Origin: Atherix ibis
Taxonomy: Eukaryota; Arthropoda; Insecta; Diptera; Athericidae
NCBI GenBank assembly: GCA_958298945.1
Contig: OY282609.1
Location: 29,423,212 to 29,487,211 of the forward strand
Reading direction: 5' to 3'
DNA length: 64,000 nucleotides
Shown: positions 11,595-20,959 of the stretch, in pieces
Position numbering within the stretch: position 1 is the first letter of the stretch
Layout of the letters: each line of letters opens with the position of its first letter
Notes under the pieces: generated by a model
What the model was told of the DNA's origin: nothing
The model's input: the letters and a program-made list of their open reading frames with translations, nothing else
The model's database searches: none
Position numbers and translations under genes: made by a program

Positions 11595-13983
11595 TGATTG
11601 AACATGCATGATAAATGCTTGCAATAGTTTATAATTGCATATCAATGTGAAACGTGGCTATGACGTTCAGTAATGAATGAATGCACGGGATGAATTACTA
11701 ATAATTTCAGAATTTTCTGCAATAATTCATAATTACATCATCCAATGTGAAATGTGGCTTTGACGAATAGTTAGATTCGTCTGTCAGTCAGATCATTGGC
11801 AGATTAAGGTCTTATTCCGTATAAATTGAAGCAGATTGTTTTACAGTTTTATAGCGTTTTATAGTTTTTTTAAAATGTCGAATAGCAATAGTCCAAGCGA
11901 ACAGTTTGACGATTCGAAAAGAGATCCTGATTTTTGTCCCGATGACCCGGAAGCTACTGCTCAAAGGTTTTCTGTGTTTAATTTAAGTGCTCAAATTTCA
12001 TCAATGGTCCACAAGCGATTCTGAAGATGACCATAGGGACCAGGAACAAACAGTTGTGAAGAAAAAAGTTGGCAAGAAACGAGTTAGAGATGAAAGCAAG
12101 TGGGAGAGAAATATTGCGAAGAGAAGGAAAGCTGAAGGAAAATCGTATATCGGCATTAAAAATAAAGAAAAATGTGTAAAAAGTGAAAGGAAAACCGGCG
12201 GAGACTGCAACTGTAAATTAAAATGTTACCAAAAAATAACTGACATTGCCAAACAAAATATATTCACATTATTTAATAAAAATTGGTAACAAAGAGAAAC
12301 AGGACATATATTTAGGCGGACAAATAGTTGTAAAAATGTAGCCAGACATAGATCTAAATCGGGTGATGGACCAAAACATTATTGTTCCTGTGCATACAGT
12401 ATAAAAATCAGCAGTAGTTTACACAGGGTTTGTAGAAATGCTTTTTGTTCATTGTATGGTGTTAGTAAGAACAGAGTACAACTTATTATTAACCATTTGA
12501 AAGCTAACATTCCGGACCCAAAGACATGCGTGGGAAACACAATAATCGTCCTAATATGATACGTGAGGATGTAATCCATCAAATTGATACTATACAATCT
12601 TTTCTAAAAAGATCATCGCACTATATTCGCACAAAAAATGAAAACAAGTTTTATTTGTCACCTGTATTAAATATGCAAAAAATGCATAAGCTTTATTTGC
12701 AAAAGTACGAATCCGATGTATACACTGCCATCACGAACAATGAAAAACTAAAGCCTAATATTACTTACAACTATTTTTGTCATCACTTTTCTTTAAATTA
12801 TAACTACTCATTTGGAAAGCCGCGGTCGGATACTTGCCAAACTTGCGATAGACTGGAAAAGCTCATATCAGCGGAAAAGAACGAGGACGTAAAAAAGGAC
12901 CTTGTAAATGAAAAAGAGGTGCACGAGAAAAAAGCAAAATATTTCTATACAAAAATGAAAGAAGACACCGCAGAAATTTCAGAGAACAAGGATGAGATGG
13001 AGCTGTTAGCTTTCGATTTCCAACAAAATATGCCTCTCCACATGTAACTAGTGGTGACGTTTTTTTTAAATGGCAACTGTGGGAAAATAACTTTTGCATT
13101 TTTGCAGCTAGTTCTAGGAAATTGTACTTTTTCATGTACGATGAAACCATAGCCAAAAAAGGAGCTAATGATGTAGTAAGCATTTTACACTATTTTCTTG
13201 AGAACTTTTTAGCACCAACAGTCAGAAAAATATATCTTTATTCCGATAACTGCAGTTCACAAAATAAAAACAAAGTCTTGGCTCAGTACCTTTATACACT
13301 TCTTGCAAATACTAACAGATTTTCTGAAATAATACACAGACTTCCAGAACCGGGGCACAGTTTTCTTTCTTGCGACAGGAGCTTTGGATTAATCGTAAAA
13401 GAGAAAAGGAAACGGGAAAGGATCTATTTGCCAGAAAAATGGGTTCAACTCGTTAAAAATACATGCCGCAAATTTATAGTAGTTCCAGTTTCCCAAGATA
13501 TGATTTTAGATTTCACTGGTCATTTTAAAGGGGCTTTCAAAACAACCGTTTCAAACAAAAGGAAACAAAAATTTGGGATATCTTTCTACCGTGTCATCGC
13601 GCATACAGCAAAAGGCGTAGAATGCAACAGTGTTGCCTCTGCCTTGCTAAAGGACTTGTTTATCCTTCAGAAACATGGCGTTACGTTAACTTTACCTGCT
13701 TCTACATCTCTCTTCTACTCTGGGCCGTTACCACTTAAGCGCCCCAAATATCTACATGTCCGAGAACTCGCAACAAAATATGTGCCCCCAGACTGTATGT
13801 GCATGTGGTTTTATGACCAGCTGAAGAGCCAAGAAGAAGAGCAAACTGTTGGGCACGAAGAAGATAGCTTAATAGACTAATGTCTTTATTATGTACTTTT
13901 GAAAAAAAAATTGTTAATACATAACTTGAAATTTATTATTAACATTTTCTTCCCATCCTCCGGTGCAAAAAGGGGGCAGCTCC
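11574..13983 (+). mobile_element. 2.4-kb DNA element coding for a DUF7869-type protein
   Basis: Proposed TIRs are 21 bp long: the left starts GGACCTGCCTCGTTTTTGCA (11,574-11,594) and the right, inverted, starts GGAGCTGCCCCCTTTTTGCA (13,963-13,983), with three mismatches. Between them lies one gene-sized coding region in a single orientation. The right end abuts jockey sequence directly. I found no clear target duplication because the left flank is a second inverted copy of the terminus. The superfamily is unassigned. Confidence 0.65.
11875..13880 (+). pseudogene. DUF7869-type putative transposase, frameshifted
   Basis: ATG 11875 opens an acidic N-terminus, then a basic segment (KKKVGKKRVRDESKWERNI) and a cysteine cluster (CNCKLKC). 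After frame changes near 11,990, 12,285 and 12,520 come VCRNAFCSLYGVSKNRV, HNNRPN and a Cys pair in DTCQTCDRL. Another break near 13,045 precedes the C-terminal domain (13,122-13,880), which carries YSDNCSSQNKN and PGHSFLSCDRSFG, the conserved blocks of the group I recall as DUF7869, widespread in insects and cnidarians. Its fold is plausibly RNase H-like, but that is inference. At least four lesions; the last 252 codons are intact. Confidence 0.75.
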
Positions 13984-14421
13984 ATAGTTAAATTTTTTAT
14001 ATTATTATCTATCCCAGTTTCCAAGAGGAGTAATTTGAGAGTATATTATGTATTAAGGAACCACAAAGTTCAATTCTGTATGTCCAAAAATTGTATATTA
14101 AAAGTTTTCTTTTGATTGTTAGTTTCGAGCATTTGTCCAGTAGTCTAAAAAGTTGTAGGTAAAGTCCAGTGGCTTCAAGTTTTTTTAGGTCTAGTATGTC
14201 GGCTCCATGTTAATCTCTTGTCCAGGTAAAGTCCCAAATAACATACTTTATCATATTGAAGAATCATGTTGCTATTAGGGTATAAAGGGGTAGGTTTTTC
14301 TTGATAAAATGTGAAAGTAATGTGAGCACTCTTCTGTTCATTTACCCTCACTCTCCATCTCTTAAACCAGGGTTAAAAGTTGTGTATATGGGATTCTAAA
14401 TTGTTGGAAGCTATGTCAGGA

Positions 14422-14557
14422 TTTCTATGGGTAGGAAGTATGGTCGTACGAGGGTCGTTCAATAAGTCCTGAGAAAATCCAAGAAATTGCGCTTTCTTGG
14501 ATTTTCTCAGGACTTATTGAACGACCCTCGTACGACCATACTTCCTACCCATAGAAA
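14422..14557. repeat. 65-bp-arm perfect palindrome at jockey-mariner junction
   Basis: Arms 14,422-14,486 and 14,493-14,557 are perfect reverse complements around the 6-nt loop TTGCGC. The left arm is 27 nt of jockey sequence (TATGGGTAGGAAGTATGG...) followed by the first 38 nt of the mariner (CGAGGGTCGTTCAATAAGTC...). The right arm is the same segment inverted, so jockey DNA lies inside the mariner boundary. Confidence 0.95.
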
Positions 14558-15486
14558 CGATTTTTTTTTGTAAGTAGCATTATCTGTCAAAATTTCAGCT
14601 CGATCCATAGCGTAGGTCAATTTCTATCGTCGATTAAAATTAACGACTTTTATTTGTGCAAAACAATGGAAAAAAGCGAGTTTAGGGCTGTCATCAAACA
14701 TCTCCATTTGAAAGGCTTAAGCCCGAAAGAAATCAAAGCCGAGTTGGATGCAGTTCATGGCACATCTGCACCTGTGTTTGCGACGGTTTACAATTGGGTG
14801 AATGAATTTAAACGTGGCCGTTCATCCACAAAAGATGAACATCGTTCAGGACGCCCAGTTGAGGTGTCTACTCCTGAAATCATCGACAAAATCCACGATC
14901 TGATTTTGAACGATCGGCGAATTAAAGTGCGCGAATTAGTTGAGGCCACGGGCATATCACAAGGTATAGTCGCTTCAATTTTGCATGAAAAATTGTCTGT
15001 GAAAAAAATTTCGGCAAGATGGGTGCCGCGTTTGCTCTCAGAGGAGAATAAGCGCAATCGTGTAGTGGACTCTGAGGCTATGTTGACACTCTTTCATCGC
15101 AATCCTGCCGAATTCCTTCGTCGATATGTTACTGTGGACGAAACCTGGATACACTACTACACTCCAGAAACGAAGAGACAGTCATCACAGTGGATTTTCA
15201 AGGGTGAACGGGCTCCGAAGAAGGCGAAAACTGTGCCGTCGGTCGGCAAGGTGATGGCCACGGTCTTTTGGGATTCGCAGGGCATCATTTTTATCGACTA
15301 CTTGGAAAAAGGAAAAACAATAACAGGAGCGTATTACGCGTCGTTATTGCAACGGTTGAGTGAGGAAATTAAAGAGAAACGCCCCCATCTTAAGAAGAAA
15401 AAAATCCTCTTGCATCAGGACAATGCGCGTGTGCACACCTGCGCTGTTTCCATGGCCAAAATTGTGGAATTGAGAATGGAATTGTT
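14449..15486 (+). mobile_element. mariner element M3, 3'-truncated
   Basis: Starts CGAGGGTCGTTCAATAAGTC after TA (14,447-14,448), inside the J1 reverse transcriptase. After the palindromic terminus the 5' UTR and a long intact frame follow. The right end is missing: coding sequence stops at about 15,486 and passes directly into jockey DNA, as shown by alignment with the jockey copy at 29,528 (GGCATATCATGGG). This mariner lineage is distinct from M1, M2 and the CGAGGTCTG family. Confidence 0.88.
14666..15486 (+). pseudogene. mariner transposase, intact frame but lacks C-terminus and D3
   Basis: ATG 14666 (AACAATGG context) opens an uninterrupted frame. HTH motifs lie around residues 5-115 (LSPKEIKAELDAVHG, EHRSGRPVEV). 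D1 is in VTVDETWIHYY and D2 in LHQDNARVHT. The frame loses mariner identity after VELRMELL, so the PYSPDLAPSD segment with D3 and the C-terminal 70 or so residues are absent; the final residues before the stop at 15,529 come from antisense jockey DNA. It could make an N-terminal protein able to bind TIRs but not to cut them (inference). Confidence 0.85.
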
Positions 15487-16913
15487 GGCATGTTATGGGT
15501 ATAAATATTATATAAAATGGGACCAATGATACTGCCTTGCGGCACTCCGGCTAGAATAGAATATATTTCCAAGGATTCTTAGTTAATTTCAACTTTGAAA
15601 TGACGTTGGGAGAGATATGAAATTATGATAAGGTAGTATGTTGAAGGAAGAAAGCTCTTGAGTTTCCAGAGGAGTCCAGCATGGGAGATATCTAAAAATA
15701 CTCCTGGGCAATACTCTTTCATCTCAAGAGAGGATTCAATGTGATCAACAACGCGATGGCATTGCTGAATTGTGGAGTGTTCAGATCGGAAGCCAAATTG
15801 GTGATCACTTCTTGTTTTTAAAGTTGTTATTTTAGCACTAATCGGAAAGTACATGTGAAAGTGTGGTTTTTATCTTTTTTGAAATATTTACTAATAAATA
15901 GTTAAATTGTTAATGACATTTAAAATACATACGAAGTTTTTATTTCAGAATATGAAGTTTATAAAGGTTGCTGGTCATTCAACGGAATGAGGAAGCTGGG
16001 AATTTTGTTCTTTCGGTAAGTTGACATTTTGATTTTTACTAGAGAAATGAACAAAAATTTAGTTTGTGATGTGTTAAGATGGCTTTTAATGATTTATTTG
16101 GTCCAAAAAAATTGGTTAAAAAGTGCAAAGTTCATCATTCAATAAATGTAAACAAATGTGATGTGGACAGTTCAATGTTCAGTGCCGGCGTACATAAAAT
16201 GTGTGTAAGAAAATTTAAGGGAACGAATTGACCATTGTTATTGTGTTAAAATAAATAAAGTATATGCGGTAGGTTTATTATTGAAATAAATTTGTTTGCA
16301 TTTGTGCTTTCGCTTGCTTTATTAGACCATTTTGTTATGCATTTACTAAATAATATTGTTTTCAATTTTTCTACAATATTAGTTGTTAATTATTTGAGTA
16401 CATTAAATTTGTCATCTTGTAATTTAGTTTGAAAGCATTTGATATAATGTTGTATACAATTAACTTCTATATTATTAAGAATTTGATGTAATATACTATG
16501 TAATTAATGCTTTGTTTTTTAATGGATTTTTATTTCTGTACATAATTGTTTTGATATAATCAAATTACTTGCAATTTATATGTTTATATGCCTTTCTACT
16601 TTATAATTCTGTTTTAATAAATAATATATAGTGAAATAAATAGAATGCTAGGTTTTATTGCAAATTTCCAAAACTAATTCCATCAAACAACAAAATCCGC
16701 AATATTTAAAAAAATCTATTTGCTTACGCATATATGACATCACATCCCAAGTAACGCACTCGGTACTCATTCAATAAGTTCCGTCAATGAGTTCCGTTTT
16801 TGTTACATCTGACGGCTCTTAGTTCAGGATTATGTCGTATTACGAATGAGTGTCGTCTATGGACTTGAATGACGGAACTAACTGAACTCGAAATGAATTT
16901 AGTGTGAATGTAT

Positions 16914-17170
16914 TGTAAATTTACATTTCTATTAGTTGTCAAAATAACCAATTGCTAATTGAATGTTGCGGCGATCACAAGTTTTCCTCGTGCGTAAAAT
17001 AAAGAAACGTAATAGTACATTATATTATAATTAAATTATATTATTAGAATTGTAAATTTTCATTTCTATTAGTTGTGAAATAACCAATTGCGAATTGAAT
17101 GTTGCGGTGACAACAAGTTTTTCTCGTGAGTAATAAAGAAACGTAATAGCACATTATATTAATTAAACTA
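16914..17170. repeat. two-copy tandem duplication of about 125 bp
   Basis: The block TGTAAATTTACATTTCTATT... through GAAACGTAATAGTACATTAT occurs at about 16,914-17,040 and again at 17,051-17,165 with scattered differences. It lies just upstream of the candidate ATG at 17,221. Confidence 0.85.
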
Positions 17171-17220
17171 TATTATTAGAATTAAAATATATAATAAATA
17201 ATAATATTATTAAAAGGAAA

Positions 17221-17750
17221 ATGTCCAAAAGAGCGTACGAAAGGGAAGTCGCGAACGAAATTAAAAGAAAATTAGTATGTGCAGTAAAAAAAAAAACATA
17301 GAATTCACACTTGTTGATTTGCGTATACCGGTGCAAGGTAATATAATTGAAACCGACAATTCCATTGAATATCTTTAAAGTTTGGATAAAACAGAAGAAA
17401 GCTCCAGCACTCCACAAATACAACATTATTCCACTGTTATTTACATTTGATGGGAGGCAGACAAATATTGGCTTCAAAGACCTGAATGTGTCAAAAATAA
17501 TTAAGAGTAAGCATAATCTAAATTATTTTTAAATCTATGATAACATAACTAATAACTATTTTTTAATATAGATTGTGCATTGGATAAATTTCCCTTCGTT
17601 AGGGAAGATGATATAAGTAAAATTTTGAGGAGGTTTTTTTATACCACAAAAGACAAAATATCCAAAAAAAAACAAAAAAAAGGAACAACATTGTGCAACT
17701 ACTTCGGACACCGAATTGTTCGATGACATCGAGTTCCTAGAAATTGAATA
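17221..17750 (+). pseudogene. possible spliced gene remnant inside the CCCAAG element
   Basis: ATG 17221 opens MSKRAYEREVANEIKRK, soon stopped. An open stretch at 17,347-17,507 (YNIIPLLFTFDGRQTNIGF, KDLNVSKIIKS) ends at GAGTAAGC, followed by a short AT-rich interval and a TTTTTTAATATAG acceptor near 17,572, then DCALDKFPFVREDDISKIL. Lysine-rich throughout. No family recognised; it may be the degraded protein of the element. The reading is tentative because frames must be joined across untested splice sites. Confidence 0.3.
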
Positions 17751-17882
17751 GGTTTTAAGTTTTTTATATGGTTATATAGCTAGAAGAGGCTATTTTATTT
17801 AATTTTTTGTTATTAATTTTTTAATGTTATGAAAATATATTTGATTACAAAAAAAATTAAAAATATTTAACTATAATGAAGA

Positions 17883-18260
17883 CCCAAGTAACGCAAGCTA
17901 CGAAAATAAAGCTATTTAACGGCACTCTGACGGAACTCTGTTCCGTCATATAATTACGAATTTGTTCAAGATGGGTTCAGAAACGGTTCAGAAACTGTTC
18001 GTGCTTTGTCGCTACAAGCCGGAACTCGAAAATTTTTTGCTTTCATGTGTGGGTGCACCCATACATGCAATTTCATGTATGAATGCACCCATACATGAAA
18101 GCAAACTAATTGTTTGAGCATCGGCTTTCACAGACAAAGAACGAACAGTTTCTGAACCGTTTCTGAACCCATCTTGAACAAATTCGTAATCATATGACGG
18201 AACACAGTTTCGCCAGAGTGCCGTTAAATACCATAATTTCCGTAACTGGTGTTACTTGGG
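17883..18260. repeat. fold-back repeat (about 185-bp arms) at right end of the element
   Basis: 17,883-18,260 is one long imperfect palindrome centred near 18,072. Each arm contains CCCAAGTAAC at its outer end, then TATTTAACGGCACTCTG, GTTCCGTCATAT and ATTACGAATTTGTTCAAGAT. Taken alone it looks like a MITE, but its left side has no P-like flank, so only its right end is the insertion boundary. Confidence 0.85.
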
Positions 18261-18440
18261 ATATGAAAATGGTTCTAAACGAACCGCTTCAATCGCATAC
18301 TGAAGTTTAAAATTGGCCCCCATTGATTTACGCCGTTTCTGTTATTTTGCATGTGTGTGCGTTCTTTCGAATGTATTGTCAACAAAATTTAGCCATAATT
18401 TTTATGTAGAGAGGCCTATCCAGTTCTTCTATAATCGAAG

Positions 18441-19330
18441 TATTTAATAATAAATAAAACCAAAAGATCGACATATATTATGTACAACTAAAAATAAGAG
18501 CATATGTTATGTCAAAAGTAGAGGAAAAAAATTAACAATTTCGTTTCCATCCAAAAATATCGCCCTATCATCGATCAGAAATGAAAATTAAACCGGAAGT
18601 ATTGCGACGTACTCCTTCGGCGTTTATTTTTCACAATAAGTAATTTCGAATAATGGAATTCAATACTGCTACGCTAATGTACAAATGGGGTTGATAACCT
18701 TCGTATCCAGACAATCACTCCTCGTATGACGTTTGCAAACAAACGCCAGATTACCAATACGGGCAGAGTATTGGCCATAATTTATTAATAGCCATAATAT
18801 GTGGGTACTCTAGACCATATCAATATGAAATTTGTACTTGTGACCACCCTTTTGCTTATTATTTACCTTAACTTACGTATTCGTAAACACCAGTAAATAC
18901 GGTTTTAATACACCAGCAAGTACTGTCCATTCAGAATTCACTCTAAAAATATGAGTTTTTTTTATGCTCGAAAGAAGAATGGAGGGAGGGAGGGGAGGAT
19001 AAACTGTTCAGTTCTTTAGTTTTCCTTCAGATTGTTATGACCATGTGCAACTACTTCTTCTCCTTGCTTTTATTTCAATTAAATCATTTTAAAAATTATT
19101 GTTTTAAAAAGAATTCCTTATTTTTAATGGAAACAAAAATTGTTTGATTACAAATTATCCAATCTTTTAAATATAGCTAATTATTGATTTTAATTAACCA
19201 AGCTTAATTTGTCAACAAGATAAAAAAGAAGAAGACTGATAAGGTTGAACCGTATTACCCTTAGATCCATTCAATACAAACAGGATATAGGGGTCAAAAT
19301 ATATGGTGAAAACACACACATGAGATGATT
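18441..19330. other. intergenic, no recognisable gene
   Basis: AT-rich, with a purine-rich GGAGGGAGGGAGGGGAGG stretch near 18,980. No domains seen. Confidence 0.4.
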
Positions 19331-19339
19331 TCTTTTACA

Positions 19340-19570
19340 ATTTTAGTTATGGGATCATTAACAACAGAACAACCCATTTTAATCATCCGAATTACTATGA
19401 AAAAAGGTCATCGAAAATCATCTTTAGTGACGAATTACATTTTCACATCGACGCCTACATTAACGCACAAACTTGTCGACTCTGGGGTGCGGAAAACCCT
19501 CATGTGATTTACAAAAAAAAAACCAATGCATCCTAAAATAGGTACCAATGTAGTCACTATTCAAAAAAAG
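19340..19570 (+). pseudogene. Tc1/mariner-like transposase fragment (D1 region)
   Basis: Translates to KIIFSDELHFHIDAYINAQT then CRLWGAENPHVIYKK, matching the FSDEAHF-L-GYVNKQN-CR-WG-ENPHVIHEKP block of an insect Tc1/mariner-like family. The D of FSDE is the first catalytic Asp. A frameshift in an A run follows, and D2 and D3 are not found downstream. Same family as 8,140-9,790, 50,505-51,037 and 60,660-61,483. Confidence 0.75.
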
Positions 19571-20010
19571 AAACAACAGATGGCCCGGAATTTAGGTGAT
19601 TCGAGAGTTCGGAGTCCATACAACTTATGACATACGACAACGATGTCGATATAATGGATAAGTCAGAAGAAGCTACACGAAAGCGCTTCCCAAAAATCTT
19701 GGGCTGCATGTGAACGAATGCGAAGCCAAAGTATATGAAAGAAGAAAAACTATGGCTTTAAAAAAGGATGTGGTTTTTCTATCTTCGATGAACGATAACA
19801 ACCTACCAAAACATGAAGATAGATATCCGCGTACTATTGTAAGCGGCGAACAGGGTTTAATTTAGTCGCTCAAAATTAAATGGTCATCATTATCCGGGAG
19901 TCCAGTCCATGCCTGTTGAGTCAGAGAATTCCAACACTCCCAGTACCTTTTTGACGTCCTAGCTTACGCCGCTAGGGAGCATAAATTGGAGTCTATGTAA
20001 ACTTTCCGTG

Positions 20011-20097
20011 AAGGATCTCAATCCGTCACATGGCCTATTGAGCTTGATTTTATCCACAACCGAGTGGTCGCAGTAATATTCCAGGATCGCTCATATA
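20011..20097. repeat. 87-bp sequence repeated at 59,546-59,632
   Basis: AAGGATCTCA...CACATGGCCTATTGAGCTT and ACAACCGAGTGGTCGC are shared almost base for base by the two loci, each immediately upstream of a mariner start. Possible explanation: one insertion later copied together with its flank. Confidence 0.85.
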
Positions 20098-20937
20098 CGA
20101 GATCTGTTCAAAAAGTATCGCGAATTTTGAATCTCCGCGGGTTACGTATATTCGATTTTCAATTTTTTATGGCGTTATGTTGGTACTTACGTCCATTTTT
20201 GAATGTTCAGTTAATTTTTGACAGCTGCTTTGCTTGCACGTGTTTTGGCTCGTCTTCGATTTTTGCCCATTTTCGACCAAAAACAGCATCGCGTTAACAT
20301 TGCTAAGGACCCAAATTTGCTCCAGAGGGTCATAACTGATGACGAATCAAGGGTTTATGGTTATGATGTGGAAACCAAAGCTCAATCATCCCAATGGAAG
20401 CTGCCGCACGAGCCAAGACCGAAAAAAGCGCGCCAAGTTCGGTCGAATATGACCGAACAGTTTTCTTCGATTGCAGGGGTGTGGTGCATCATGAGTTCTG
20501 GCCACAGGGTAGAACGGTCAATAAAGAATATTACCTGCAAGTTATGCGCAAGTTGCGCGAAACAATCCGCCAGAAACGGCTGGATTTGTGGAAGAACAAA
20601 AATAGGCTTTTGCATTTTTGGCCAAAAACAACACACTAATAATACCGCAGCCACCGTATTCCCCAGATCTGGCCCCCTGTGACTTTTTCTTGTTCCCGAA
20701 ACTGAAGAACCCCATGAAAGGACGACGCTACGCTACGATTGAGGAGACTAAGATGGCATCGAAGGAGGAGCTGAACAAGATCACAAAAAATGACTTTTTG
20801 AAGTGCTTCGGGGATTGAAAAAAACATTGGCACAATCGTATAATATCTAGTGGGGATTACTTTGAAGGCGACAAAATAGATATTCATGAAGAAATAAATA
20901 ATTTTTATTTTGAAGAAATAAATAATTTTTATAGAGT
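20098..20937 (+). mobile_element. mariner family CGAGGTCTG, copy A
   Basis: Begins CGAGATCTGTTCAAAAAGTA after TA. Transposase pieces: DQKQHRVNIAK, ITDDESRVYGYDVETKAQ, LDLWKNKN, then PYSPDLAPCDFFLFPKLK. The N-terminal HTH region is deleted, so the 5' UTR runs straight into DQKQH. The block with D2 (HHDNAPAH) is also deleted; D1 (DDES) and D3 (APCD) remain. The right TIR is missing; instead a 24-bp unit (GAAGAAATAAATAATTTTTA) is duplicated at about 20,888-20,935. Confidence 0.88.
20218..20818 (+). pseudogene. mariner transposase copy A, HTH and D2 deleted
   Basis: Three frames cover the remnant (20,218-20,682; 20,394-20,639; 20,618-20,818). The second catalytic block is replaced by CTTTTGCATTTTTGGCC, the same junction as in copies B and F except for one further missing base, which adds a frameshift. 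It ends at KNDFLKCFGD before the canonical C-terminus. Cannot encode an active enzyme. Confidence 0.85.
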
Positions 20938-20959
20938 ATACACTGCGGAATCGTCCATC

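Larger units (their letters stand above)
13984..15855 (-). mobile_element. jockey-like LINE J1, split by mariner M3
   Basis: Minus-strand reverse transcriptase in order: FGFRSEHSTIQQCHRV and FLDISHA (15,579-15,854), AGVPQGSIIGPILYNIYTHN (about 15,495-15,570), then, across the mariner, TILPTHRNPDIAS, VNEQKSAHITFT and CYLGLYLDKRLTW (14,200-14,447), ending in a TYRIELCG-like segment near 14,060. These are the finger, palm and thumb blocks of jockey-clade polymerases, which copy element RNA at nicked target DNA. About 40 bp including the YADD active site is missing where M3 sits. The 5' end joins P-like sequence near 15,856 and the 3' end the DUF7869 element. Scattered stops; dead. Confidence 0.85.
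16746..18260. mobile_element. CCCAAGTAAC-terminus DNA element (1.5 kb)
   Basis: Starts CCCAAGTAACGCACTC and ends GTTACTTGGG. The uninterrupted P-like copy at 41,930-41,990 shows the empty site (TATCACATATGAAAATGG), so the insert boundaries are exact: either a 2-bp AT duplication with CCC...GGG ends, or no duplication with TCCC...GGGA ends. The interior holds an imperfect 120-bp tandem duplication, possible exons and, at the right end, a fold-back repeat. GACGGAAC/GTTCCGTC motifs recur near both ends. I do not recognise the superfamily. Confidence 0.75.
15856..18440 (+). mobile_element. P-like element P2, interrupted and 5'-truncated
   Basis: Homologous to the complete copy at 40,801-42,135: GTGAAAGTGTGGTTTTTATC, the TTTATTTCAG acceptor with a decayed THAP first exon (about 15,952-16,018, followed by donor GTAAGT), and a terminal block ending GGCCTATCCAGTTCTTCTAT at 18,440. 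The 5' terminus is missing at the junction with jockey J1. A 1.5-kb CCCAAG-ended element is inserted between 16,745 and 18,261. The THAP exon has frameshifts and a stop. Confidence 0.82.

Noticed and set aside
15344..15526. Minus-strand frame over the mariner 3' part
   Set aside because: Antisense shadow of the M3 transposase running into jockey sequence.
17883..18260. Independent MITE insertion into P2
   Set aside because: Only its right edge touches P-like sequence; the left flank is internal to the larger CCCAAG element, so the insertion boundary is 16,746.
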